Part shown: piece after piece, positions 7,175 through 15,113 of the stretch | Position numbering within the stretch: position 1 is the stretch's first letter | Layout of the letters: the number at the start of each line of letters is the position of its first letter | Assembly (NCBI GenBank): GCA_944389525.1 | Contig: CALXMR010000001.1 | Location: 1 to 33,697, forward strand | Length of the DNA stretch: 33,697 nt | DNA from: an uncultured Alphaproteobacteria bacterium | Lineage (GTDB): Bacteria > Pseudomonadota > Alphaproteobacteria > Rs-D84 | Reading direction: 5' to 3' | Notes under the pieces: model-generated | What the model saw: the letters and a program-made list of their open reading frames with translations, nothing else | Database searches by the model: none | What the model was told of the DNA's origin: nothing | Program-made: the position numbers and the translations under genes

Positions 7175-7855
7175 ATGTTACTAGAAATAAAAAATTTATC
7201 AGTTTCGTTGGACGGAAAAAAGTTACTGACCGATATAAATATGTCTGTGCACACTGGTGCGCGTCACTTGTTATCAGGGCGCAATGGATCTGGAAAATCA
7301 ACATTGGTGTCCGCGATTGCAGGAAATCCACAATATACAATTGATAATGGTCAAATTATTTTTGACGGTCGTGATATAACACATGAAAACACCACCACCC
7401 GCGCACTGATGGGTATTTTTATCGGTGCACAAAATGTTCCCGAGATTCCCGGCCTGACGGTACTAAGTTTTTTAAAACATTCAATGGCCGCACACACACA
7501 TTTTAATACAGGCCACGATTTATCAATGGGCGAATTTTTAACTAAACTGGATACAGCGCGCACAAAACTAGACATACCAAAAGAATGGCTGAATCGCAGT
7601 GTAAATGTTGGTTTTTCTGGTGGGGAACGGAAACGACTGATGCTGTTGCGCCTGGTAATGACCATGCCGCGCCTGGCGATACTGGACGAACCAGACTCTG
7701 GGGCAGACGCCACCACACAGAAACAAATCGCCGATACAATTCGCGAAATGCCAGACACAACATTTTTGTTCATCAGCCATCAACAAAATTTCACGGACAT
7801 GATTGAACCAACCGCGACAACTATTTTGTCTGGTGGGAAAATTATGATAGAATAA
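7175..7855 (+). CDS. sufC: Suf system ATPase SufC
   Basis: 226 aa ABC-type ATPase without membrane domain. Walker A is GRNGSGKST (residues 35-43), the signature is FSGGERKRL with Ser148, and Walker B is LAILDEPDSGAD. The SufC-typical Q-loop region (GIFIGAQNVPEIPGLTV) is present. SufC drives conformational change of the SufB-containing scaffold during cluster assembly. It follows sufB in the same operon. In complete systems SufC also binds SufD; here only SufB is seen, so a SufB2C2 complex is possible. The length is slightly under the usual 245-250 aa. Confidence 0.94.
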   Translation: MLLEIKNLSVSLDGKKLLTDINMSVHTGARHLLSGRNGSGKSTLVSAIAGNPQYTIDNGQIIFDGRDITHENTTTRALMGIFIGAQNVPEIPGLTVLSFLKHSMAAHTHFNTGHDLSMGEFLTKLDTARTKLDIPKEWLNRSVNVGFSGGERKRLMLLRLVMTMPRLAILDEPDSGADATTQKQIADTIREMPDTTFLFISHQQNFTDMIEPTATTILSGGKIMIE

Positions 7856-7881
7856 ACAGTGTTTATACAAAGGGGAAAAAT

Positions 7882-8763
7882 ATGAAACCTGTAAAGACCA
7901 AGCCGATGTTATCATGGATATTATGGCATCCATTAAAATTTGCGGTTCTCTCGTTGGTGCTTATGACGATTGCGGGCATGATATCGTTCTGGATACCGGT
8001 CTCGGAACAAACCATCCCAACCCTCAGCAGCATACTGTTGGTATTTGCATTTTTTGTAGCACTGGGCATCATGTTCTGGCGGATGCCACGGGAAAACATT
8101 GACCGGCGCAGTTTTGTTGCCGTCACCAACGCCCAGATTCTTGTGGCGTCTGTATTATTCTTTGTATCTATTTTATTAATACAAAAATACGAAGATTGGC
8201 TGGTGTTAAAAATGATGTGGCTGAACATCCATTCAAATGCCCTGTTTACATCTGTAATGGCATTGGTTGGGTTGTTCTTTTTATATATATGCGGAATATT
8301 TTTTGCGAATTTGTATGCCAAGTATCGCCGCTGTCGTGCGATGGGTGTCCCCGCATGGAAGATTATTTGTTCAATGCCGATGGGCTTTGCATTACTGTGG
8401 ACACCGGGATATTTATTACCAGACAATCATAATCCCGACTATGTCATACCAATCCGCGCAAAATGGTATACCAGATTTACAAATTGGATTATACAAAATC
8501 CGATCACAACCGTCTTGTCATTCATAATCATGACCGTTTTTTCAGAATCTTTTTTCGGATACAAGGCCACGATATTAACATTACTACTGGCCACGGTGTT
8601 CATGATATGGTTCCGCATTGTTGGTGACAAAAGTTTTCGCCGTGGGTTCAGTGCAAAATACGCAACCACGGCCGTGATTGTAAACATCATATTGCTGGTT
8701 GCACTGGCGATATATTGGCACATGCATTCAGCCATGTTAATGTCCAATGGGATGATGATTTAA
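7882..8763 (+). CDS. Polytopic inner-membrane protein, unknown function
   Basis: 293 aa, not recognised. About seven or eight membrane segments are visible (for example PTLSSILLVFAFFVALGIMF, AQILVASVLFFVSILLI, VMALVGLFFLYICGIFF, TVLSFIIMTVF, ATILTLLLATVFMIWF, VIVNIILLVALAIYW). Between them a basic cytoplasmic loop reads KYRRCRAMGVPAWKII. No catalytic motif or transport signature is apparent. A good ribosome site (AAAGGGG) precedes the ATG. It sits 26 bp after sufC and 42 bp before a PerM-family gene, so it is probably cotranscribed with both. It may be lineage-specific. Confidence 0.75.
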   Translation: MKPVKTKPMLSWILWHPLKFAVLSLVLMTIAGMISFWIPVSEQTIPTLSSILLVFAFFVALGIMFWRMPRENIDRRSFVAVTNAQILVASVLFFVSILLIQKYEDWLVLKMMWLNIHSNALFTSVMALVGLFFLYICGIFFANLYAKYRRCRAMGVPAWKIICSMPMGFALLWTPGYLLPDNHNPDYVIPIRAKWYTRFTNWIIQNPITTVLSFIIMTVFSESFFGYKATILTLLLATVFMIWFRIVGDKSFRRGFSAKYATTAVIVNIILLVALAIYWHMHSAMLMSNGMMI

Positions 8764-8805
8764 AAAACGCGCTGGATACACGAAACAAAGGCACAGGGGG
8801 ATTTT

Positions 8806-9852
8806 ATGAACGGTATAATTTTATTTGCAGGACTGGTTCTATTTTTATGGTTGGGGCGTTCTATACTAATCCCATTGCTGGTCGCAACATTTTTATGGTA
8901 TCTGATAAATGCAACGGCGACATATATCCGAAAACTGTTCCCATTTAATTCAGACAACGCACGCCAGGCGCGCCCAGCAGTGGCACGAACATTCGATTGG
9001 ACATCCAACATACTGTCTGTTATGGCGATGTGCGGACTGTTGTATCTGTTTGCGACCCAGATACAGCCAATGTTCCGTGAATTAATGATGGCGATGCCAG
9101 TATTGCAACACAAGTTGGTTATATTTGGAAACTATTTATCCGATTCATTGGGGCTGCGTTTTGATGCCAGCATGTTACCAAACATCACAAACATTGCGAC
9201 AAACATCGGTGCGTCTGTGGCGGGCATAGTTACATCAACAGGGATGATATTGGTCTATATGCTGTTCATGTTCATTGAACAAAGCACATTTAACAAAAAA
9301 TTTTCTGCCCTGTTTCCGAACAAGACAAAATATAAAAAGGTTCGCTATATCATCGACAGTATTGACGACAACATGAAAAAATACCTGTTTATGAAAACAT
9401 TGATATCTGGGGTTACGGGTGTTCTATCATACTTTTGGCTGCAAATGATTGGTGTTGAATTTGCAGGCATCTGGGCATTTATTGTATTTATAACCAGTTA
9501 TATTCCAACAATTGGCGCGATTGTAGCATGCGCATTACCAATATTGTATTCATTGATAACCGCACCCAGCCTGCACCAACCAATTTTAACCGCCGTTGGA
9601 TTGGTTGGATTACAAATATTATTTGGGAATATCTTGGAACCAAAACTGACCGGATACACATTAAACCTGTCGACACTGGCGATATTAATAAACCTGGTAT
9701 TTTGGGGAATGATTTGGGGCATTGCCGGCATGTTTTTCAGCGTGCCCCTGCTGGTGGCTATATTCATTACCACGGCGCAATTTGATTCAACGCGTTGGAT
9801 TGCAGTATTGCTGTCTGCGGACGGGAAAATCCCCGACAAGCGCGATGAATAA
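8806..9852 (+). CDS. PerM/AI-2E family permease
   Basis: 348 aa. The layout matches the AI-2E/PerM (UPF0118) family: an N-terminal membrane pair (ILFAGLVLFLWLGRSILIPLLVATFLWYL), a long periplasmic or amphipathic region, then the conserved C-terminal core with LISGVTGVLSYFWLQMIGV, FAGIWAFIVFITSYIPTIGAI and GNILEPKLTGYTLNLSTLAILINLVFWGMIWGIAGMFFSVPLLVAI. The GNILEP and LSTLAILINLVFWG phrases are diagnostic. Substrates differ within the family (autoinducer-2 export, Na+/H+ exchange), so no specific transport is claimed. GGGGG precedes the start. The gene ends 32 bp from the convergent ruvX, with no clear terminator between. Confidence 0.87.
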   Translation: MNGIILFAGLVLFLWLGRSILIPLLVATFLWYLINATATYIRKLFPFNSDNARQARPAVARTFDWTSNILSVMAMCGLLYLFATQIQPMFRELMMAMPVLQHKLVIFGNYLSDSLGLRFDASMLPNITNIATNIGASVAGIVTSTGMILVYMLFMFIEQSTFNKKFSALFPNKTKYKKVRYIIDSIDDNMKKYLFMKTLISGVTGVLSYFWLQMIGVEFAGIWAFIVFITSYIPTIGAIVACALPILYSLITAPSLHQPILTAVGLVGLQILFGNILEPKLTGYTLNLSTLAILINLVFWGMIWGIAGMFFSVPLLVAIFITTAQFDSTRWIAVLLSADGKIPDKRDE

Positions 9853-9884
9853 ATCGCGCTGGATACATGAAATCTGGGATTTTT

Positions 9885-10340
9885 TTAAGCGTGCATCCGC
9901 GCCATAACGGCAATTGCATTTTCCAAAATAACACGTGCAGATTCTGAATCTAACCCGCGTTTTATATCAGAAACACGCACCCGTCCCATATCTTGTTGGG
10001 CGGTGGCACTGGTTAATGTTTCATCAATAAAAACAATTGGTAAATCGGTGTATGTGCACAGTTCCGTGGCCCAGTGCCGAACCGCATCTGTTGTATCAGA
10101 CGCTGTTCCGTCCATTCGCAATGGCAACCCAACAACAATTCCAACCACATTTTCCGTGCGTGCCAAATCTGCAATTTGTTGTGCAATGGATTCCCCACCC
10201 CGCCCCGATAAAATTGCCGGCCGCACAAAAACAAATTCGCGTGCATCGTCTGACACGGCCACCCCGGTGCGGCGCGCACCCCAATCAATTCCAATAATGC
10301 GCCCGCTGCGCGGAAAATCGTTGAAATTCGGCAAAATCAT
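9885..10340 (-). CDS. ruvX: RuvX/YqgF family, putative pre-16S rRNA nuclease
   Basis: 151 aa, the usual size. RNase H-like fold with the expected acidic residues: Asp19 in IIGIDWGARRTGVAVSD, the central VVGLPLRMDG loop, Glu in FIDETLTSATA, and the C-terminal Asp/Glu in LDSESARVILENAI. YqgF proteins trim the 5' end of 16S rRNA and were first proposed as Holliday junction resolvases. It is transcribed opposite to its neighbours: convergent with the PerM-like gene and divergent from gatC, whose promoter overlaps the ruvX start. Confidence 0.9.
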   Translation of the reverse strand: MILPNFNDFPRSGRIIGIDWGARRTGVAVSDDAREFVFVRPAILSGRGGESIAQQIADLARTENVVGIVVGLPLRMDGTASDTTDAVRHWATELCTYTDLPIVFIDETLTSATAQQDMGRVRVSDIKRGLDSESARVILENAIAVMARMHA

Positions 10341-10348
10341 TGTATAAT
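10321..10348 (+). promoter_or_regulatory. Sigma70-type promoter of gatC-gatA
   Basis: -35 TTGAAA (10321-10326), 16-bp spacer, -10 TATAAT (10343-10348), giving a leader of about 35 nt to gatC. It overlaps the start of the divergent ruvX. Confidence 0.65.
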
Positions 10349-10388
10349 TCCCCTGTTATTTTTTATACAGAACAGAATAGGATGCAAA

Positions 10389-10682
10389 ATGGCATTTAGC
10401 AAGCAACAATTACAAAAATTCGCCGATTTGATAAAGATCGAAATTTCGGACGAAAAACTGGACCAGATGAATATTGATTCGGTCATTGAATGGCTGGACA
10501 AATTGCAAAAAATCGATACATCGGGTATTGAACCGATGTTAAACCCGGCTGAACATAATCTGCCCCGCCGTGCGGATGTGGTGACCGATGGCAACATTCG
10601 CGATGCCGTTTTGGCAAACGACCCAGACACCGCCGGCGTATCGCGCGGATACTTTGCTGTACCAAAAGTAATGGATGAATAA
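10389..10682 (+). CDS. gatC: Asp/Glu-tRNA amidotransferase subunit C
   Basis: 97 aa. GatC is the small subunit that wraps around GatA and GatB and stabilises the GatCAB amidotransferase, which converts misacylated Glu-tRNA(Gln) and Asp-tRNA(Asn) to the correct amides. Family features: N-terminal helix QLQKFADLIKIEISDEKLDQM, the IDTSGIEPM loop, NLPRRADVVTDG and the C-terminal YFAVPKVM. The stop is 2 nt before gatA, so the two are coupled. Confidence 0.93.
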   Translation: MAFSKQQLQKFADLIKIEISDEKLDQMNIDSVIEWLDKLQKIDTSGIEPMLNPAEHNLPRRADVVTDGNIRDAVLANDPDTAGVSRGYFAVPKVMDE

Positions 10683-10684
10683 AG

Positions 10685-12151
10685 ATGATCGATTTAACAA
10701 TAACAGAAGCATTAAAAAAATTAAACTCACGCGAAATCAGCGCAACCGAACTGACACGCGCGTATTTGAACCGAATTGAAAAATACGGCACGGAATTAAA
10801 TTGCTATATCACGGTCACGCCTGAACGCGCATTGGCTGATGCGGCGGCGGCTGACGCCCGATATGCATCTGGCACCCAATTACCATTGGACGGCATTCCA
10901 ATCGCGATGAAGGATTTATTCGCAACCCGCGGCATTCGCACAACCGCGGCATCACACATGTTGGAAAACTTTGTTCCGCAATACGAATCAACAGTATCGC
11001 AGAATTTGATTGATGCCGGCACAGTATTGCTGGGGAAATCAAATCTGGACGAATTCGCCATGGGTACATTCAGCAAGACCAGTTACTTTGGCGCACCCAT
11101 TAATCCATGGCAAATGGAACGCAAATTAACCGCGGGCGGTTCATCCGGCGGCACAACCAGTGCAGTTGCATCCGGCTTGGCAATTGCTGGCACTGGAACC
11201 GATACCGGTGGTTCGATTCGTTTCCCGGCATCTATCACGGGCCTGGTCGGTATGAAACCAACATATGGTCTGTGCAGCCGTTGGGGATGCGTTGCATTCG
11301 CATCCAGCCTGGACACCCCGGGACCAATTGCACGCACGGTTGACGATGCCGCATTATTACTAAGTGCAATGGCGGGCCACGATCTAAAAGATTCAACCAG
11401 CGCAGATGCCGGATTTCATGCACATACACCACTTTCACCAATTTTGGGTGACGGCAAAAAATTGCGTATTGGTATAATCAAAGAATTTGCCGATGTCGAA
11501 ATTTCACCAGACATGAAACAGATATTTGATGCGCGAATTGCTGATTTAAAATCATTGGGCGCCGATGTGGTCGAAGTATCAATTCCAAATATATTGGATG
11601 CATTGGCGGCATATTACATCATCGCCCCGGCCGAGGCATCGTCAAACCTGGCGCGCTATGACGGCATGCGTTATGGTCTGCGTGTGGACGGTGCCGATTT
11701 AATCGACACATATAAAAAGACGCGCGCCGCTGGATTTGGAACCGAGGTTCAACGCCGTATGATTATCGGCACGGCCGTGCTGTCCAGCGAATCGTACGAG
11801 GTTTATTTTATGCAGGCTGCGCGCGTTCGCCGCATGATATCGGACAGTTTTAACGCCGCATTTGAACAGTGCGACTTGATACTGTGCCCGGCGGGCGCGG
11901 GCACTGCAATGCCATTGGATTCGGATTTATCGCCACTGGAATATTATGCGTTGGATTTATTCACGGTTGCAATGAACCTGGCCGGAATTCCTGCATGCAG
12001 CGTACCGGCCGGGATTGCCGAAAACGGATTACCACTGGGGGTCCAGGTTGTTGGTCGCCGCTTTGACGACATACGCGTAATGCAATTGGCCAAGCATGTC
12101 GAGCAGTTTGCAGGCATCGATAATCGTCCAACAAAAATAATGGGGAAATAA
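10685..12151 (+). CDS. gatA: Asp/Glu-tRNA amidotransferase subunit A
   Basis: 488 aa, the usual length. Amidase-signature enzyme that hydrolyses glutamine and supplies ammonia to GatB. The Ser-cisSer-Lys triad is present: Lys76 (IAMKDLF), Ser153 (AGGSSGGTT) and Ser177 (GTDTGGSIRFP). Other family phrases include GKSNLDEFAMGT, MKPTYGLCSRWGCVAFASSLDTPGP and the C-terminal PLGVQVVGRRFDD. It lies between gatC (2 nt) and gatB, but an antisense tRNA-Phe is inserted before gatB. Confidence 0.96.
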   Translation: MIDLTITEALKKLNSREISATELTRAYLNRIEKYGTELNCYITVTPERALADAAAADARYASGTQLPLDGIPIAMKDLFATRGIRTTAASHMLENFVPQYESTVSQNLIDAGTVLLGKSNLDEFAMGTFSKTSYFGAPINPWQMERKLTAGGSSGGTTSAVASGLAIAGTGTDTGGSIRFPASITGLVGMKPTYGLCSRWGCVAFASSLDTPGPIARTVDDAALLLSAMAGHDLKDSTSADAGFHAHTPLSPILGDGKKLRIGIIKEFADVEISPDMKQIFDARIADLKSLGADVVEVSIPNILDALAAYYIIAPAEASSNLARYDGMRYGLRVDGADLIDTYKKTRAAGFGTEVQRRMIIGTAVLSSESYEVYFMQAARVRRMISDSFNAAFEQCDLILCPAGAGTAMPLDSDLSPLEYYALDLFTVAMNLAGIPACSVPAGIAENGLPLGVQVVGRRFDDIRVMQLAKHVEQFAGIDNRPTKIMGK

Positions 12152-12155
12152 AAAA

Positions 12156-12231
12156 TGGTGGCCAGAAGTGGAATCGAACCACTGACACAGGGATTTTCAG
12201 TCCCTTGCTCTACCAACTGAGCTATCTGGCC
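12156..12231 (-). tRNA. tRNA-Phe (GAA)
   Basis: 76 nt with an encoded CCA end (12156-12158). The acceptor stem GGCCAGA pairs with TCTGGCC, the D-arm has AGCTCAGTTGGTAGAGC, the anticodon loop CTGAAAA contains GAA, and the T-arm has GGTTCGATTCC. It sits between gatA and gatB on the opposite strand, so gatA-gatB read-through transcription would be antisense to it. Confidence 0.97.
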
Positions 12232-12241
12232 AACGAAGGCA

Positions 12242-12270
12242 ATAATAAGATACCAAAATATAAAAAGCAA
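12242..12270 (-). promoter_or_regulatory. Probable promoter of tRNA-Phe
   Basis: Minus strand: -35 TTGCTT (12270-12265), 17-bp spacer, -10 TATTAT (12247-12242), about 10 bp before the mature 5' end. It overlaps the ribosome-binding region of the oppositely oriented gatB. Confidence 0.5.
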
Positions 12271-12282
12271 GGAAAAATAAAA

Positions 12283-13806
12283 ATGTTTACGATAAAGGGC
12301 AAAACAACAGATTGGGAATTGGTTATCGGACTGGAAACTCATATAGAGGTTCTGTCCCGCAGCAAACTGTTCAGTGGCGCGTCCGCGGACTATAACCCGA
12401 CCATCGCCCCCAATACCCAGGTTTCAATGGTTGATGTCGCCATGCCTGGCATGTTGCCGGTATTAAATGAATACTGTGTTGAGCAGGCGATAAAAATGGG
12501 ACTGGGGCTGAACGCAGAAATATCCCGCCGCAGTAAATTTGCCCGTAAACAGTATTTTTACCCTGACCTGCCCCAGGGATATCAAATTTCCCAACCAGTC
12601 GAAGAACCACCAATCGTTGGTCGTGGCTGGGTTGAAATTATGGGCGATGATGGCAATCCAAAAAAGATTTTAATCGAACGCGCACACCTGGAACAAGACG
12701 CAGCAAAATTAAAACACGATATCCATCCAACAAAATCATTCGTAGATTTTAATCGTACAGGGGTTGCATTATTAGAAATTATAACTTACCTGGATACAAA
12801 GAACCCAGATAACAGATCTTATATATCGTCTCCAGATGAAATGGAACGCTATCTGCGTGAAATTCGTGAAATAGCGCGCGCCCTGGGTGTGTCCAAGGCA
12901 AATATGGAGGAAGGATCCATGCGTTCTGACGTTAATGTATCAGTACGCCCAGTTGGCAGCAAAGAATTTCGTACAAAAACTGAAACAAAGAATATGGTTT
13001 CCTTCAAGTTTATACGTACAGCTATCGAATACGAAGCCCGCCGTCAAATCGAAATATATGAAAATGGTGGCACTGTGTCCCAAGATACGATGCACTATAA
13101 TCAAGAAGATGGAACAACTTCTGTGGCTCGTAAAAAAGAAGACGCGTTGGATTACCGCTATTTCCCGGACCCAGACCTGCTGCCACTGGAAATCAGCGAA
13201 GAAACAATAGAACGCATTCGCAGCAATATGCCCGAATTGCCGGCGGCGACTCGCGCGCGCTATGTGCATGATTTCGGTCTGTCTGAATATGATGCCGCGC
13301 GTCTGACAGAAACAACAGACATATCAAAATGGTTTGATACAGCGGTCGGGAACAACCCAAAACGCGCGAAATCCATCGCGAATTGGATGATTTCTGAATT
13401 GTTTGCACATCCCGAAAATTGGGATGCAAAAAACGCGCTGGATGCATCTGATTGCGACACAGCGCGAATTATCACCCCATCTGATTTGGCTGAATTGGTC
13501 GATATGATTGCCGAAAATGCAATCAACGGAAAACAAGCCAAGGAAATATTTATCAAAATGTTAGATGGTGAAACAGGCACCCCGCGCGAAATTGCAAAAA
13601 AATTCGGTATGCAGCAAATAACAGACACCGCCGCAATCGAATCGGTTGTGGACGATGTAATTGCCAAAAACGCCCCCCAGGTTGAACAATATAAATCCGG
13701 CAAAACAGGGCTGCTTGGATTCTTTGTTGGTGCGGTTATGAAATCAACCGGCGGCAAAGCAAACCCGGCCGTGGTTAATGAAATCCTGCGTAAAAAACTG
13801 GGTTAA
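12283..13806 (+). CDS. gatB: Asp/Glu-tRNA amidotransferase subunit B
   Basis: 507 aa from the ATG at 12283, preceded by AAGGAAAAA; the frame is open further upstream but that part overlaps tRNA-Phe. GatB binds the misacylated tRNA and performs the kinase and amidotransferase steps. The N-terminal signature WELVIGLETHIEVL, the substrate region (RKQYFYPDLPQGYQISQ, FNRTGVALLEIIT, MEEGSMRSDVNVS, DYRYFPDPDLLPLE) and the C-terminal YqeY-like tail domain (GLLGFFVGAVMKSTGGKANP) are all there. miaB starts 2 nt after the stop. Confidence 0.96.
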   Translation: MFTIKGKTTDWELVIGLETHIEVLSRSKLFSGASADYNPTIAPNTQVSMVDVAMPGMLPVLNEYCVEQAIKMGLGLNAEISRRSKFARKQYFYPDLPQGYQISQPVEEPPIVGRGWVEIMGDDGNPKKILIERAHLEQDAAKLKHDIHPTKSFVDFNRTGVALLEIITYLDTKNPDNRSYISSPDEMERYLREIREIARALGVSKANMEEGSMRSDVNVSVRPVGSKEFRTKTETKNMVSFKFIRTAIEYEARRQIEIYENGGTVSQDTMHYNQEDGTTSVARKKEDALDYRYFPDPDLLPLEISEETIERIRSNMPELPAATRARYVHDFGLSEYDAARLTETTDISKWFDTAVGNNPKRAKSIANWMISELFAHPENWDAKNALDASDCDTARIITPSDLAELVDMIAENAINGKQAKEIFIKMLDGETGTPREIAKKFGMQQITDTAAIESVVDDVIAKNAPQVEQYKSGKTGLLGFFVGAVMKSTGGKANPAVVNEILRKKLG

Positions 13807-13808
13807 AA

Positions 13809-15110
13809 ATGAAAAAATTTTTCATTCATACCTTTGGCTGTCAAATGAATGTATATGATGGGCAACGCATTGCGTCCATGTTGCGTGGCCGTGGATACAC
13901 CCAAACAAACAATTACGCCGATGCGGATATCATCATATTAAACACATGCGCGGTTCGTGCCAAGGCAACGGACAAAGTATTCAGCGCACTGGGGCGCATT
14001 CGCACAGAAAAAAAGCCAGATGCACTGATGGGTATTGTCGGATGCGTGGCACGCGAATCGGGCGCGGATGCATTTCGCCGCGTACCCGAACTAAATTTTG
14101 TTTTGGGTCCACAAAGTTATCATAAATTGCCGGAAATTTTGGAAAATCCGGATTCTCGGCTGTTTAACATCGACCTGGGCGGACTGGAAAAGTTCGATGA
14201 AATGCCACAAATGGATGCGTCCCCCGCGGTTGCATATATCCCAATCCAAGAAGGATGCAATCATTGCTGTACATACTGCATCGTGCCGTACACGCGCGGC
14301 CGTGAAATATCGCGCCCATTTGATGATGTCATGCGCGACACCGTTCATGCCGCCAACACTGGTGCAATTGAAATATGTTTTTTGGGGCAAAATGTAAACG
14401 GATATAAATACACGGACGAAAATGGCAAAACATACCGCCTGTCGGACTTAATTCGCACCACCGCCAAACTGGATGCCATCAAACGCATTCGTTTTACATC
14501 CAGCTATCCAACCGAAATGACAGATGACCTGATTGACATGTTCCGCACCGAACCGAAATTATTGCCCTTTTTGAATATGCCTATACAAAGTGGGTCGCCT
14601 AATGTATTGACAAAGATGAACCGTCCATACACACTGGATCTATATATAGATATAGTTGACAAATTAAAGTCTGCCCGCCCTGATGTTCAGATATCCAGTG
14701 ATTTTATTGTCGGCTTTCCCGGCGAATCGGATGATGACTTTAACCAGACATTGGAAATCGCACGGCGCATAAAATATATCAATTCGTTTTCATTTAAATA
14801 TTCGCCCCGCCCGCACACGGCGGCGGCACTGATGCCGAACCAGATTCCTGAAAAAATCAAATCGGCGCGTCTGTATGAACTGGACGCATTGTTAAATGAA
14901 ATACAACGCGAATTCAACGAATCGTGCATCGACCGCGAACTAGAGTGCCTGGCCGAGGGTCCTGACAAAACGGGCAAATACACCATTTATCGCACACCAT
15001 ATATGCAAACATGCATTGTGCATATTCCCGCAGATGCCGCACCACAAATCGCAAAAATAAAAATAACCGCGGCGAACAAGGCGTCACTGCGCGGCGAAAT
15101 CATCGGCTAG
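13809..15110 (+). CDS. miaB: tRNA ms2i6A methylthiotransferase MiaB
   Basis: 433 aa radical-SAM methylthiotransferase that converts i6A37 to ms2i6A37 in tRNAs reading UNN codons. The N-terminal UPF0004 domain has its three cluster cysteines (FGCQMN, LNTCAV, VGCVAR). The radical-SAM CxxxCxxC motif is at Cys150, Cys154 and Cys157 (EGCNHCCTYC), followed by IVPYTRGREISR. A C-terminal TRAM-like segment follows (KYTIYRTPYMQTCIVHI). It starts 2 nt after gatB, so it is probably in the same transcript. Its two 4Fe-4S clusters make it a client of the Suf genes in this window. It runs convergently into the next gene with 3 bp between the stops and no terminator. Confidence 0.95.
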   Translation: MKKFFIHTFGCQMNVYDGQRIASMLRGRGYTQTNNYADADIIILNTCAVRAKATDKVFSALGRIRTEKKPDALMGIVGCVARESGADAFRRVPELNFVLGPQSYHKLPEILENPDSRLFNIDLGGLEKFDEMPQMDASPAVAYIPIQEGCNHCCTYCIVPYTRGREISRPFDDVMRDTVHAANTGAIEICFLGQNVNGYKYTDENGKTYRLSDLIRTTAKLDAIKRIRFTSSYPTEMTDDLIDMFRTEPKLLPFLNMPIQSGSPNVLTKMNRPYTLDLYIDIVDKLKSARPDVQISSDFIVGFPGESDDDFNQTLEIARRIKYINSFSFKYSPRPHTAAALMPNQIPEKIKSARLYELDALLNEIQREFNESCIDRELECLAEGPDKTGKYTIYRTPYMQTCIVHIPADAAPQIAKIKITAANKASLRGEIIG

Positions 15111-15113
15111 TTA

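Noticed and set aside
8768..9872. An 18-bp near-repeat (CGCGCTGGATACA-GAAA) on both sides of the PerM-like gene.
   Set aside because: A similar string also occurs inside gatB near 13434 as ordinary coding sequence, so codon bias explains it; no other sign of a mobile unit.
9846..9905. A 20-codon frame overlapping the end of the PerM-like gene (MNKSRWIHEIWDFF).
   Set aside because: Too short, no ribosome site, and it overlaps the convergent ruvX end.
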